Positions 44,967 through 45,000 of a stretch of 45,000 nucleotides of DNA are shown one piece after another. Location of the stretch: assembly GCA_964020155.1 (NCBI GenBank), contig OZ026559.1, positions 337,501 to 382,500 of the forward strand. Direction: 5' to 3'. Numbering within the stretch: position 1 is the first letter of the stretch; every line of letters begins with the position of its first letter. A model generated the notes under the pieces. It saw only the letters and a list, made by a program, of their open reading frames with translations, did no database searches and had not been told where the DNA came from. The DNA comes from Chondrilla cf. caribensis (lineage: Eukaryota; Porifera; Demospongiae; Chondrillida; Chondrillidae). A program made the position numbers and the translations under genes.

Positions 44967-45000
44967 CATGTGTGTGTGTAGTGTAGTGTGTAGGGTATGT
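44823..45000 (+). repeat. GT-rich minisatellite at the window end
   Basis: GT runs divided by GTAGTGTAGTGTGTAGGGTA at about 56-60 bp steps, three visible copies, continuing past the window edge. Confidence 0.9.

Overview
The window looks like a piece of an invertebrate animal nuclear genome, most likely an early-branching one; a sponge is my best guess, with moderate to low confidence. The reasons are intron-split genes with short introns, animal-type proteins (CAD, TOLLIP, COX6C, AHI1/jouberin, a BEN-domain protein), many (GT)n/(CA)n microsatellites, and dense minisatellite and satellite arrays. Nothing prokaryotic is present: no operons, CRISPR, rRNA or intact tRNA.

Layout from left to right. 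(1) 265-1761 (+): the last four exons of CAD, encoding the C-terminal part of the aspartate transcarbamoylase domain. (2) 1762-16605: about 14.8 kb with no recognisable gene, filled by two satellite families. Family A has a 205-206 bp unit (2951-5908) and a 187 bp relative in the opposite orientation (10640-12992). Family B has diverged ~120 bp monomers (1905-2950) and a homogeneous 359 bp trimeric higher-order repeat (5909-8625). The families are interleaved again at 12993-15830, and a tRNA-derived SINE lies at about 9594-9890. (3) 16606-20382 (+): a complete seven-exon TOLLIP gene (296 aa). (4) 21381-22404 (-): two tandem COX6C paralogues. (5) 22713-24235 (+): the first three exons of an AHI1/jouberin gene, sharing a 308 bp divergent promoter with a COX6C gene; the WD40/SH3 part is not found. 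(6) 24738-39342 (-): a seven-exon BEN-domain gene (511 aa) whose introns are packed with minisatellites and MITE-like elements. (7) 39343-45000: no recognised gene; microsatellites and two more arrays of a 113 bp repeat.

The proteins belong to unrelated housekeeping or signalling systems (pyrimidine synthesis, endosomal/TLR adaptor, respiratory complex IV, ciliary transition zone, chromatin), so no shared pathway is implied. The exon models are supported by matching intron phases throughout. The most unusual content is repetitive. Satellite units carry terminal inverted repeats, so unit junctions are palindromes. A trimeric higher-order repeat is present. Several minisatellites seem to have been born from ends of one pogo-like MITE family (ACAGTRGAACCTC).
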